A stretch of 64,000 nt of DNA, taken from NCBI GenBank assembly GCA_045546135.1, contig JAZQCD010000004.1:1-64000 (forward strand). Direction: 5' to 3'. Of the stretch, positions 49,140 to 58,500 are shown piece after piece. Source of the DNA: RUG13409 sp045546135. GTDB lineage: Bacteria > Bacillota > Clostridia > Peptostreptococcales > Anaerovoracaceae. The stretch's first letter is position 1; every line of letters begins with the position of its first letter. Position numbers and translations under genes: made by a program. The notes under the pieces are model-generated. The model was not told the origin of the DNA and ran no database searches. It saw only the letters and a program-made list of their open reading frames with translations.

Positions 49140-50309
49140 TTATCCTCTATACTCTCTTACAAAATCGTTGACTGCCTTGAGATTTTCCGATGTCGCATCG
49201 TTTCTGTATGAACCCATCTTATCCTGTGAGAAGAGCAGTCCCCCGTCACATCCGATCTCGTCGCAGACCTTTTTAGCTCTGTCAAGGCATTCTTCCTTAG
49301 TGCCGTGACCCAGGATACTGCAGGGCATACCTCCCATGATAGACACATTGGGCAGTTCTTTATGCATCTCAAATACATCGTCATTTTCGGGAAGCAATGT
49401 AAGAACGCCTTTGTTGTAGTCCTTGAAAGCATCCTTGAATCTGAGTATGCTGCCTTCTGTAAAGATGAGTCCGTTAATCTTCTTTTCCTGCATAACATCC
49501 ATATATGGTTTGAGGGAAGGCAGATAGAACTCTTCAAACTGTGCCGGGTTCATGAAGTTATGAGCAAGCATAGCAAGTAGGCTGTCATAGCAGAACTGAT
49601 GATTCTGTCCTTCAGGAAGATTCTTCATACCTGCAAGAGCCGGTGTATAGAACATTGCGTCCATAGTATTAAGAACTTCGTGGAGGCCTTCTTTGTTCCT
49701 TCTCATCATCATGGAAGTACCCTTGATACCGAAGATGAATCCAAGTACATTTTCTATGGACATCTGAGGAAGCGGATTGGGAGCCACTCTTGGAGGAAGC
49801 CCGTATTCCTTTGTCATGATCATGTTGATCTTTCCTGAGAATCCCATGAATCCCATCATTTCGCCGATGGCGGCCTGGATCTTTGAGACATCGGTCTCCT
49901 CGCCCCACCAGTCATACTTGTTCGGCATACCTACTTCCCAAAGGAACTTGAAATAGTTCTGTGTCAGCAGTTTATACTGCTCAGGCTCTGCGATATGGAT
50001 ATCGTGAACAGCCAGACTTTCTTTTTCGTCGTCTACCTCATAGGTTTTGGATCCCATAGCTGCTGCAAAGCGGTATGGATTTCTGATACCTACATCGTTG
50101 AGCATATCGAAGTTATATGCTTCCTGATGATGGCGTACGACTTTTTCCATTATATCGTAGCTTTGAAGAGCTTCAGAGAGCTTGTATCCTGCATCAAGTA
50201 TCTTCCATGTTACAAAGAAAGATACAACAGGGATACGATATGGATGCTCCATGTTGGCAGCTCCGCGAACGATCTTTATCCTGTCTTGAAGTAATTCTTC
50301 TGTAGTCAT
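49140..50309 (-). CDS. UroD-fold methyltransferase-like protein, second copy
   Basis: A 389-residue protein of the uroporphyrinogen decarboxylase superfamily, start at 50309 with GAGAGGA upstream (a reading 19 residues longer overlaps the transporter gene). Features are TTEELLQDRIKIVRGAANMEHPYRIPV at the start, FIFGIKGTSMMMRRNKEGL, and SIMGGMPCSILGHGTKEEC with DGGLLFSQDKMG at the end. Where MtaA has its HxC zinc motif, the strand reads GLIFTEGS. It is only distantly related to the copy at 46417. It is co-transcribed with a GPH transporter, so it probably acts on the imported compound. Confidence 0.82.
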   Translation of the reverse strand: MTTEELLQDRIKIVRGAANMEHPYRIPVVSFFVTWKILDAGYKLSEALQSYDIMEKVVRHHQEAYNFDMLNDVGIRNPYRFAAAMGSKTYEVDDEKESLAVHDIHIAEPEQYKLLTQNYFKFLWEVGMPNKYDWWGEETDVSKIQAAIGEMMGFMGFSGKINMIMTKEYGLPPRVAPNPLPQMSIENVLGFIFGIKGTSMMMRRNKEGLHEVLNTMDAMFYTPALAGMKNLPEGQNHQFCYDSLLAMLAHNFMNPAQFEEFYLPSLKPYMDVMQEKKINGLIFTEGSILRFKDAFKDYNKGVLTLLPENDDVFEMHKELPNVSIMGGMPCSILGHGTKEECLDRAKKVCDEIGCDGGLLFSQDKMGSYRNDATSENLKAVNDFVREYRG

Positions 50310-50338
50310 GTTTATTATCCTCTCTCTACATAAAATAT

Positions 50339-51694
50339 CTATTGCTGATTCTTCTGAGCCTTCCACTGAGCTATCTTCTTTTCATCGACTTTATAGAAAA
50401 GCATGATGATAGCAGCAAGAGCACAGCAACCAGCCGGAAGAGCAGCGATATATGTTGTAAGTGCTGTCTTCATTGCATCTGTGAAAACTACGCCGGCAGA
50501 GTAACCGATAGCGACAAGAACAGAGGATCCAAGAGCTGCGGAGATAACGAGACCTGCTCTGTTGGCTGTTCCTGCAAGAGACTGAAGGAATGCTCTTGGC
50601 GGGACCTCTCCGTTCATTTCCATATGGTCTCCGATATCATTTGCCATTGTGGTCATGAGTATGGTAGAAGGCATACCTACAAAGGTCGCTACTGCTCTCA
50701 TGACAATAAAGAGGACCTGATTCTTTCCGAAGAGTGCAAGCACTATGTATGCGATGCAGCTTATGATCTGGCAAACAATGTGTACGTTCTTTCTTGAGCT
50801 TGCCTTTGCGATCATAGGAGTAAGGATAGCGCCAAGAACACCTGCGATGGAAGTTACACCAAGAGAAAGTGTTACGACATTTGCATTCTCAAGTACATAT
50901 GTTGCAAAGTGAGCAAGAAGAGCATTGAAGAAACCTGTTGTTGCAGCAGTGAATGTAAAGCTGCAGAAGAACGGTATTGCAGGTCCCTTGAAGGACTTGA
51001 GCATCTCGCCTAAGGACATACCCTTCTTCTTTTCCTTTACAGCGCCTGATGCAGCATTCTTTTCATATTTACCGCAGAGGGCGTAAAGAAGTATAGATCC
51101 TAAAATGATAATGACTCCGTAAACTGCGCAAGGTCCAAAGTACATCTGCTTTGTACCTGCAGTCGGCAGCTTGCTTAAAAGAACATTTCCTATGATCATG
51201 TAAACGACGCTTGTAAAGAGTCCTGCGAACTGAGATACAGTATTGAGGAGAACTACATCAGCGCTGTTCTTTGACATAGGAGCAATAACTGCATGCTGCG
51301 CTGTCCAGCTGACATTGTATGCCAGAGACTGAAGTACATAGAACAGCACGAATACTATCATGTAGGTCTGTGTAGGTATATTGAGATAGAGGAAGCAAAG
51401 TGGGAATGCTACACCAAGGACTATGCCTGAGATGAGTATCCATGTACGATATTTTCCTGCCTTGATCTCAAACTTATCTACTATAGCGCCTGACATGGCC
51501 ATAGTGACCATCTTGATGATCTGGATCGCAGTATAGAGGACTGCAGCAACAGCAGCGCTGAATCCTACGATATCTGTCATGAAGATGTTGAGATAGTAAC
51601 CGGCTACGCAAAGGACGAATCCTAATGGGAACATTCCTCCAAGTCCGTAGGCCAGTATAGTACCAAATTTCAATGTGGACTTTTCTTTTGCCAT
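50339..51694 (-). CDS. GPH-type (glycoside-pentoside-hexuronide) cation symporter, MFS
   Basis: A 451-residue membrane transporter with 12 predicted helices. GPH/MelB-like traits: KFGTILAYGLGGMFPLGFVL in helix 1, YLNIFMTDIVGFSAAVAAVLYTAIQI, VDKFEIKAGKYRTWILISG after helix 2, and ANDIGDHMEMNGEVPPRAF in the C-terminal half. The RBS is AAAGGAG. It heads an operon with the UroD-fold gene and the microprotein, which suggests uptake of a small methylated or glycosylated compound. Substrate unknown. Confidence 0.87.
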   Translation of the reverse strand: MAKEKSTLKFGTILAYGLGGMFPLGFVLCVAGYYLNIFMTDIVGFSAAVAAVLYTAIQIIKMVTMAMSGAIVDKFEIKAGKYRTWILISGIVLGVAFPLCFLYLNIPTQTYMIVFVLFYVLQSLAYNVSWTAQHAVIAPMSKNSADVVLLNTVSQFAGLFTSVVYMIIGNVLLSKLPTAGTKQMYFGPCAVYGVIIILGSILLYALCGKYEKNAASGAVKEKKKGMSLGEMLKSFKGPAIPFFCSFTFTAATTGFFNALLAHFATYVLENANVVTLSLGVTSIAGVLGAILTPMIAKASSRKNVHIVCQIISCIAYIVLALFGKNQVLFIVMRAVATFVGMPSTILMTTMANDIGDHMEMNGEVPPRAFLQSLAGTANRAGLVISAALGSSVLVAIGYSAGVVFTDAMKTALTTYIAALPAGCCALAAIIMLFYKVDEKKIAQWKAQKNQQ

Positions 51695-51717
51695 AATGAT
51701 GCTCCTTTCTAAATAGA

Positions 51718-51751
51718 GAACATGTTACTTTTTCAATTAAGAACATGTTAC
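51718..51751. promoter_or_regulatory. Two direct copies of GAACATGTTAC upstream of the transporter operon
   Basis: The identical 11-base motif stands at 51718-51728 and 51741-51751, 23 bases apart. Each contains the palindrome AACATGTT. The position in the leader/promoter area of the transporter operon suggests an operator pair. Confidence 0.55.
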
Positions 51752-51808
51752 TATATTTTCTATGATATTTCAATAGTATATTAGATTTATCACATTTCCA
51801 AAGAGCAA

Positions 51809-51841
51809 TAAAAAAGCCCTGAGGGCCCATCCTCAGGACTC
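51809..51841 (-). terminator. Terminator after the HTH gene
   Basis: The minus-strand stem AGTCCTGAGG/CCTCAGGGCT with loop ATGGG, then six U. Confidence 0.88.
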
Positions 51842-51863
51842 TACGAGATCTTAATGGGGAGTG

Positions 51864-52058
51864 TCAATCTTCCCAGAACAGTTCGTCCAGGGTCTTTCCA
51901 AGTACCTTGCATATGGCTATGCAAAGGTTAAGGCTTGGGTTATAGTCTCCTTTTTCTATGGAGTTTATAGTCTGCCTTGAGACATTGACTTTATCGGCAA
52001 GGTCCTGCTGAGAAAGATCAAGAGCAGCCCTTGCAGCTTTTAGCTTCAGATTTTTCAT
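51864..52058 (-). CDS. Small XRE-family HTH regulator
   Basis: A 64-residue stand-alone HTH of the YgzD/XRE type: LKAARAALDLSQQDLADKVNVSRQTINSIEKGDYNPS, followed by LCIAICKVLGKTLDELFW. It directly abuts the stop of the membrane-protein gene (no intervening base), so it is translated from the same mRNA. Such HTH/membrane pairs are common in Firmicutes. The HTH probably autoregulates the operon through the perfect palindrome at 53262-53285. Confidence 0.89.
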   Translation of the reverse strand: MKNLKLKAARAALDLSQQDLADKVNVSRQTINSIEKGDYNPSLNLCIAICKVLGKTLDELFWED

Positions 52059-53174
52059 CTACTCGTCCCCTTCCTCATCATCTGCAGCAGATCTTCCTGC
52101 ACTCATTTTCTTTAAAACCATAGTTACAGCGATCACTATGAACATAACAGCTACTGCCAGGTTTATAAGAGGTGTCTTTGAAACGCCGATCCCAAAAGGT
52201 GCGCCGTTTCCGGCCTTTGCGAAGATCTTCATATTTACTATGCCGATCATGAGATTCGCGATCCCCACTATAGCTATTATCCAAATAGATGTGCTCTTTT
52301 TCTCGTTCATGGCAAAGTAGCAATCATTCCAGATAGCATATACAGCGTAGACGAGAACTCCGATGATAAGACCGAGGACATAAAGGATAGTATAGTATTC
52401 CGGCTTTATGAATCCCATGGTATCCACCATGAATATCCAAAGGATATATCCCAGCATCACGTAGAATGACAAACGGAATCCTCTGCCGCGAAGAGCTTCC
52501 TGTCTCTCATCAAATTTGAATTTTTCCATTGTTCCTTTTGTTGCTATGTAGTATACGAGGAGTGCGATCAGCATTACAAGAAGAAGTGTCACTGCCAAAA
52601 GTATGAGTCTTGCCTTTGCAAAGCCGCCGGTCCTGCTGACGCTGCTGTTATAGCTTATGACGAATTTGTCATCTTTTTTCATGTGATCCCAATCGATATC
52701 CTCTGCCAGCCTTTCAGCATTGACAGATCCGAAATACTTGGTCGCAAAGTCTATATATGCTTCTTTGTCTGCAAGGTAGTAATAATCGACTTTGTATTCT
52801 CCTGCCTCGAGCTCGATATCCGTATCTATGGTGAGCCATCCGCCTGTAGTAGCATATACGCAAGGCTCTTTTTCAGAGCTGATGACGCAGCCTGTAACAA
52901 AGCAAAGTTCTGATGGAGCCAGCTTCATTGCTTCTTCTATGTTCATTCCCATAGGAAGCCAGCTTAGATATATGGTATGTATACCATCATTTTTAACAGT
53001 GAGATTTGCGCTTATGCTTTCAGGCTCCACCTTTCCATTGGTCACTTCAATATTCTTCTGGTAATGGTAGCTATACGCATCATTGTCCATGAGTTTGTCT
53101 CTTAGCAGGAATACTCCGGCTGTGATGCACATCACAAGGATGAGTGATATGACTAAAACTGTTTTCTTTTTCAT
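52059..53174 (-). CDS. Multi-pass membrane protein paired with the HTH regulator
   Basis: A 371-residue protein with an N-terminal helix (about 5-24), an extracellular domain to about residue 190, and five C-terminal helices. The cytoplasmic segment FDERQEALRGRGFRLSFY after the second helix is the DERQ...RG.GF signature seen in membrane partners of YgzD-type regulators. Those are shorter as a rule and lack the large extracellular domain. The C terminus is acidic (DDEEGDE). No catalytic function recognised. It could sense the envelope or a ligand and hand the signal to the HTH protein. Confidence 0.74.
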   Translation of the reverse strand: MKKKTVLVISLILVMCITAGVFLLRDKLMDNDAYSYHYQKNIEVTNGKVEPESISANLTVKNDGIHTIYLSWLPMGMNIEEAMKLAPSELCFVTGCVISSEKEPCVYATTGGWLTIDTDIELEAGEYKVDYYYLADKEAYIDFATKYFGSVNAERLAEDIDWDHMKKDDKFVISYNSSVSRTGGFAKARLILLAVTLLLVMLIALLVYYIATKGTMEKFKFDERQEALRGRGFRLSFYVMLGYILWIFMVDTMGFIKPEYYTILYVLGLIIGVLVYAVYAIWNDCYFAMNEKKSTSIWIIAIVGIANLMIGIVNMKIFAKAGNGAPFGIGVSKTPLINLAVAVMFIVIAVTMVLKKMSAGRSAADDEEGDE

Positions 53175-53261
53175 TTCTTTTCTCCGTTATCTTTTATCTT
53201 CAGAGGGACCTGCACTATGATCATTTTGCATTCCGTCCATCCAAAGAGTTTTATAAAAATA

Positions 53262-53314
53262 GATGCCAGATAATTATCTGGCATCAATATATCTCATATG
53301 CGACAATATGTCAA
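53262..53314 (-). promoter_or_regulatory. Promoter with perfect 24-base palindrome for the membrane/HTH operon
   Basis: The minus strand reads TTGACA (53309-53314), 17 bases, TATATT (53286-53291). Immediately at the start site lies a perfect inverted repeat (53262-53285, half-site GATGCCAGATAA). It can be an operator for the HTH protein or a 5' mRNA hairpin. A T-rich stretch follows. Confidence 0.75.
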
Positions 53315-53357
53315 GTATATTTTACAAAAAGTAATATATCCTTCCAATTATGCCATA

Positions 53358-53386
53358 TGGTCAAGATGTACTGAATGATATATAAT
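53358..53386 (+). promoter_or_regulatory. Promoter of the ECF sigma cassette
   Basis: TGGTCA, 17 bases, TATAAT. The expected start site (about 53393) coincides with the probable ATG of the sigma gene, so the transcript may be leaderless. Confidence 0.55.
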
Positions 53387-53392
53387 GGTAAT

Positions 53393-53947
53393 ATGGCAGA
53401 AAGTGATGAACAACTATATGCCAGGTTTTTGAAGTATCATGATGATGAAGCTCTTAAGATACTTCTGGAAAGGCACCGAGAGAGTTTGACTCTTTTCATA
53501 CTCGGCATCGTACATAACTTAGAAGATGCAGAGGATATTATGATGGATTCTTTTGCAGTATTGCTCTCTGACTCGCCCAGGTTCAAGGGGAAAAGCAGTT
53601 TTAAAACATGGCTGTTTTCCATCGGCAGAAATCTCGCTCTTAAGCATTTAAGAAAATACGGCAAACCACACTCCCTCGAGGAAGAGATACCTGAAACCAA
53701 AGACCATCTTCCGGAGGCAGGCCTCATCAAAGATGAAGAGAAACTGCTTCTATACAGGGCCATCGATAGCTTGGGACCAGAGTACAGACAGGTCATCTCC
53801 CTCATATATTTTTATGATATGAGCATCGAAGAAGTGGCTACCGTTATGAAAAAGAACAAGAAACAGATATACAATCTATCTTCTCGCGGAAAGAAGGCCC
53901 TTAAAGAAACACTTTCAAATATGGGGTTTAAATACGGAGACTTATGA
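53393..53947 (+). CDS. ECF-type RNA polymerase sigma factor
   Basis: A sigma-70 group 4 factor, 184 residues from ATG 53393. Region 2 spans about 5-65 (ARFLKYHDDEALKILLERH, HNLEDAEDIMMDSFAVLL, FKTWLFSIGRNLALKHLRKY). Region 4 spans about 120-175 (YRQVISLIYFYDMSIEEVATVMKKNKKQIYNLSSRGKKAL). An in-frame ATG six codons upstream would overlap the -10 box. There is no Shine-Dalgarno motif before either start. The stop overlaps a 43-residue membrane ORF (ATGA), followed by a membrane protein and a PrsW-type protease, so a regulated-proteolysis circuit is likely. Confidence 0.88.
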   Translation: MAESDEQLYARFLKYHDDEALKILLERHRESLTLFILGIVHNLEDAEDIMMDSFAVLLSDSPRFKGKSSFKTWLFSIGRNLALKHLRKYGKPHSLEEEIPETKDHLPEAGLIKDEEKLLLYRAIDSLGPEYRQVISLIYFYDMSIEEVATVMKKNKKQIYNLSSRGKKALKETLSNMGFKYGDL

Positions 53948-54075
53948 TACATACAATTATTATTGGTTATATCATCATTGCAATTCTTTCGCTGATCCTA
54001 GGTGTTTTGGTAACTCTCTTTGTTTTGAAAATTAAAGAATTGCGATCTTCTCACGAGGCAGATAATAATGATTGA
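53944..54075 (+). CDS. 43-residue single-pass membrane microprotein
   Basis: A short ORF overlapping the sigma gene by 4 bases and the next gene by 8. It reads MIHTIIIGYIIIAILSLILG, then VLVTLFVLKIKELRSSHE and a polar end: one helix with a short basic cytoplasmic tail. Size and position, directly after the sigma gene, are those of a minimal anti-sigma anchor or regulator, although no zinc-finger anti-sigma motif is present. No family recognised. Confidence 0.6.
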   Translation: MIHTIIIGYIIIAILSLILGVLVTLFVLKIKELRSSHEADNND

Positions 54076-54856
54076 GTTCATACTTACAAATATTGAACTG
54101 ATGCTGCAGACCATTGTACTGGTCTACATTTTCCTGCGGTCTATGGCACTTGTCAGAAACAGTGAGCAGCCGGTCATCCCTGTTTTGTATTGCTTTGGGA
54201 CCCTTTCATATCTTGTCAGTAATCTCTATTGGATAGCCCATACCCTCATGTATCCCGGAATGCGTATACCGTTCACAGTAAACCTTATGGGGGAAAACGC
54301 CATTTTTTTGCTTTTCGGCACTGTTTTAATGACTTTCTTTAAAAAGGAAAACTTAAGGCCTGGCATTGAAACACCCCTGACAATAGTCTTTACGATCGCC
54401 ATAGTAGGATTATGGATAATTTGGTCCGGAGAGTGGCTTAAAGACATACTCTCGGGTCTGATCTATTCGTATTATATCTGTATATGCATAAGGGCTTTAA
54501 GGTTTTCACAGGCTGTTTCAAAGAAAGATCTTTCATATATAGCCATTACCGCCTTTGCTGTAATCTGCCTTCAGTATGCAATATCGGTATTTGATCTAAG
54601 CATCGATGTGTATTTAGAGATCATACTGTATATTCTTTCATATCTGGTATTGATCCTTTGCATCTATAAAACGATCAGTATGATCAGTTCAAGGAGCAAT
54701 GAAAAGGCCTTGAGCCTTGCATTTTTCTGCCTCTTGTGGTCGACCAATATCCTGTATATGAGTGATCGTTTCTATTATCTCTTTACATCATTTATCGTCT
54801 CTTTCATTTTGATAATTACCTATCTTGCTGTAAGAAATGCGGTGGAAGAATTATGA
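54068..54856 (+). CDS. Multi-pass membrane protein of the sigma cassette
   Basis: A 262-residue protein with about eight predicted helices and very short loops (ELMLQTIVLVYIFLRSMALV at the start, YLFTSFIVSFILIITYLAV at the end). No cytoplasmic domain large enough to be a standard anti-sigma factor, and no catalytic motif. It overlaps both neighbours (8 bases with the microprotein gene, 4 bases with the protease gene), so the four genes are one translational unit. A sensor or anti-sigma role is inferred from position alone. Confidence 0.66.
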   Translation: MIEFILTNIELMLQTIVLVYIFLRSMALVRNSEQPVIPVLYCFGTLSYLVSNLYWIAHTLMYPGMRIPFTVNLMGENAIFLLFGTVLMTFFKKENLRPGIETPLTIVFTIAIVGLWIIWSGEWLKDILSGLIYSYYICICIRALRFSQAVSKKDLSYIAITAFAVICLQYAISVFDLSIDVYLEIILYILSYLVLILCIYKTISMISSRSNEKALSLAFFCLLWSTNILYMSDRFYYLFTSFIVSFILIITYLAVRNAVEEL

Positions 54857-55479
54857 TCTATGCTGAGAACATTTTAATATGTATACTGATACCTCTTCTT
54901 GTTTCACTGCTGTTCACGACAGGAAGGGCGCGGCAATTCGTTATCGCCTTTTGCGTAGGTATGCTTCTATGCCTTTTATCTGCTTATATCAGCGGGTTTA
55001 CAGAAGTGATACTGGAGCTTGATGAAAACCTTGTATCCATCTATATTTCCCCTATCATCGAGGAAATAATGAAAATGCTGCCTGTTCTCTTCTGCATTTT
55101 TGTTCTTCAGTCAGAGGACAAGCCACTGGTACATATAGCAGTTGGCATAGGTGCAGGCTTTGCTACATTTGAAAATTGCTGCAAGATACTTACGTCCGGA
55201 GCAGATGTCTTTACTTATGTTCTGATACGTGGACTTGCTGTTGGCATCATGCATCTTGTATGTGTTTTGCTGCTCACCTTCGGCGTAATAATGACGAGAA
55301 AATACAAGGCCATATCCTTTGCGAGCATTCTTGGATCCTTATCTCTTTCTGCCACATACCATGGACTATATAATCTGCTTGTTTCTCAAAGCGGGATCAG
55401 CTCAGTCATAGGATACGCTCTGCCGATCATTTCGGTCCTGTATCTATTCATAACATACAAAAGAATGACTCAAAACTGA
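54853..55479 (+). CDS. PrsW-like glutamic intramembrane protease
   Basis: A 208-residue membrane protein with seven or so helices. PrsW-family active-site motifs can be seen: EEIMKMLP (EExxK), GAGFATFENCCKI (the GFAxxEN-type block), HLVCVLL and HGLYNLL, with conserved His. PrsW cleaves the anti-sigma RsiW in Bacillus as the first step of sigma release. Here it is encoded with an ECF sigma factor, which makes the same logic likely. The substrate could be the 43-residue or the 262-residue membrane protein. A bidirectional terminator follows. Confidence 0.83.
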   Translation: MIYAENILICILIPLLVSLLFTTGRARQFVIAFCVGMLLCLLSAYISGFTEVILELDENLVSIYISPIIEEIMKMLPVLFCIFVLQSEDKPLVHIAVGIGAGFATFENCCKILTSGADVFTYVLIRGLAVGIMHLVCVLLLTFGVIMTRKYKAISFASILGSLSLSATYHGLYNLLVSQSGISSVIGYALPIISVLYLFITYKRMTQN

Positions 55480-55494
55480 TTGTGATCATTAGAA

Positions 55495-55531
55495 AAGAGC
55501 GTATGGAGAAGACCCCACACGCTCTTATTTT
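55495..55531. terminator. Bidirectional terminator after the sigma cassette
   Basis: Stem AAGAGCGT/ACGCTCTT extended by TGG/CCA, with T-rich ends on both strands. It serves the convergent sigma cassette and the giant surface gene. Confidence 0.75.
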
Positions 55532-55554
55532 GATCCTGTTTTCTTGATCTTCCT

Positions 55555-58500
55555 TTACTGATCAGCAGCCTCTTTCTTTCTGCGCTTTATAAACAGCCAG
55601 ATGAAAGCCGCTGCCAGAGCAGCTATAGCGATGCCTCCTGCCCAGTATATCCAAATAGGAGTCTTTACTATCGTCAGAGTAGTAGATATACCGCCATCCT
55701 CAAAGAGTATACTTATGCTGTGCTCACCTCTACTCAGTCCCTTAAGATAATCCTCCTTAAGATAGAGCCTCGAGCCCTTGGTATCCACTGTGTAATCAGC
55801 CGGATCTACATCCTTTCCATCTACAGTCACTCCCTTGAAGCTAAGGAATGCACGCTGCTCTTCTCTGTCTATGATCACAGCATATTCAAGGCTTCCGTCT
55901 CCGGGGCGCCATTCGTAAGCTATGCCCTTATCAAAGCTGTAATGCGGAGCTCCGAGTTCCGGTATCTCCCTTGTTTCGATGTGAGTAGCATTTCTTGCGC
56001 AGACCCTGGTCTCTTCACCTTTTTCATGGTCACCCGCAGGTTTAGTGATCTCCCATTCTTTCCAGAGATGTCCAAGAGCAGGTATATTGGCCACCGCATA
56101 ATACTGTTCTTTGAATACCTTATTACCAAAGAATGCAACGTAGGTAGTCTCGCCTTTTTCTTCGCAAGTAGCATTCCTTGATACCCAAGAGGAGGTATAG
56201 GCCGTCTCGCTTTGGATATAGTTTGAATAGATCTTGCTCTTCCTGCTCGCTGTCACCGATGAAAGGTCATATGCCCAGTTATACTCAGGTGCATACCATT
56301 GATCATCAGGATGATATACATGGAAGGACTCATCATACCTGGTCAAATGACCCTTTGAGTCTCTTAGATATATGTCATACTCACCCTCCGGAAGATCTGT
56401 GACAGTTCCGGTTCCCTCTGCAAGGGAAACGAAGCTGCTGTCATCTATCGATGCAGGATCTGTATCTTTATTGACTACGGCGAAGGAGTATACTGCGCTG
56501 TATATACCTTCTTCAGGTTTGCTGCAGCTTTCATCGTATTCGCCGCCTATAACTTTGCTAGGATCAACAGAGACTGTTCCTATTAGCTTTCCGTCATATT
56601 TGATATTTGTCTCTACTGCATCCTTTGGCAGGACGAGGTCCATTGATACCTCTGCAGTCTTGCTTGCAGCATGGTCCGCATCATCCTTGACTTCAATTAG
56701 GTATTTGCCTCCAAGAGGCGCTGCAAAGGTAGAAGCGAATGGATTGCTGCTGACTTCTATAGGCATTCCGTTTATGGTAAGAGATGCTATCTCCTTATCA
56801 TCTGATGCAATGAAGCTTATAACATTGCCATCCACGCTTACGGAAAGCTGAGGTTCGGATATATCAAGCCTGTTTATGCGCATGATCACCCTGGCCCAGG
56901 TACCGTCATCTCTATCTACCTTGACCATGTAGCATCCGTTGGATACTATTTTCCATCTTCCCGCTTCATCATCTTTTTCAAATCCGGCCTTTGTAAATTC
57001 TCCATTCGACAGGAGATAAAGATCGCTGACTTCATCCTCCCTTGGAATGTATGAAGAACCAAGCCATGGAGCATATCCTATGGTGCCTGCAGGTATAGGC
57101 GCTCCGCTGTCGTCGGATAAGTAAAGGTCACCCGGTTTAAGGCCCGGAGCATCCCATATGGCTCCTGAGCTTACGACAAAGTTGAACCAATCAACATTGA
57201 TGATCATCTTTGAGGTGTTTCCTACTGTATCGTAGGTGACAACTTCGACTTTACCGTTCTTTGTAAAGACGCAGTCGAAATACCACATTCCGTCATCAAC
57301 TTTTTCAATTGCAGGCACAGTTTTGTTGCTAAGTTCTATTCCGTCAAACTGGACCTTGCTGATACCGCCGTTATCGATGATATAGCAGCGCATTGGAACT
57401 TCGCTTCCGCTCTTTAGAGATGCGGTCTCAGGGAAGCTGCGGTTCCAAAGGATCAAAGGAGCATCATCGTCTCTTAGGACAACGGGGCTTACCTTGTAGG
57501 TAGCCGTATACCTGTCGATATCAGTACCCTGATCCGCTGTTACCTTGATCTTGTATGTTAGACCTGTGTCATTGCCAAATTCCACATGAGCAGGTGACTT
57601 AGTAAAGCTAAGTGGAGCCTCAAGAGCATCGCATTCTACACTTATCTTTCCTGTAAAGTAGATATCCATAGTATCTGCTGTAGAGAGGAAGGTAAAGTAT
57701 GCTCCGTTTTGCTTCGCTCTTGAAAGATCGGAGTTCATAGGAACTTCATTGGCCTCTCCTCCGGTCCATGCATCTGCAGGAACGTTATATGCGAAATACC
57801 ATCCTTCATTGCTGCTGGCTGATTCGGCCGCATCAAGATCTGTTTCAGAACCATCCCTGTTGTAGAAAGTAAAGGACTGGTCATCTTTGAATATGTTGAC
57901 TCCGTCGCCTGTATCGGTGATGCGGAAGGTTATGGCAGCTATGGAGTTTGTGGCAGTGTCTTTGACCTGGATGATACCGGTGGGGACTAAGCCGTCCTCG
58001 ATCATTTGCTGCGCTGTTTCATTTGCTGCTGCAACTATGCTGCCTGTCTGGCTGTCATAATAGAGTATGCCAAGAAGTGATCTCCAGTCCTGTGCACCGC
58101 TGTCGATCTCAGTTACTGTTATATCCACCTTATCAGCAGTCGTTTCGTAGGTGACTGGCAGTCTCAGTGTATTTCCAAGGGACAGTGATACCTGGCTCGG
58201 CGTACTGAATATAGTCGCATTCTTTACTGTCTTTAAAGCTGTATTATTGCTCTGGTTATATTCAGCATGCTTTGACACATACACATTGTTGACCATTCCG
58301 GTGTCATCATCTGAAGAGAATATTTCGGCCCTCAGGTGAAGTCCGCTAAGGTCTGTTCCCTTTATAAAGGCGCTGACCGGCACTCTGATGGTACCGCTGA
58401 CCTTCCTCATGTAGCCCTTCTTTATTTGCTTACCACCCTCTTCGTCACGCAGCAGGTATACGCCGTTGTCCTCGCTTGCTTCAACGCTTTGAGTCGATGC

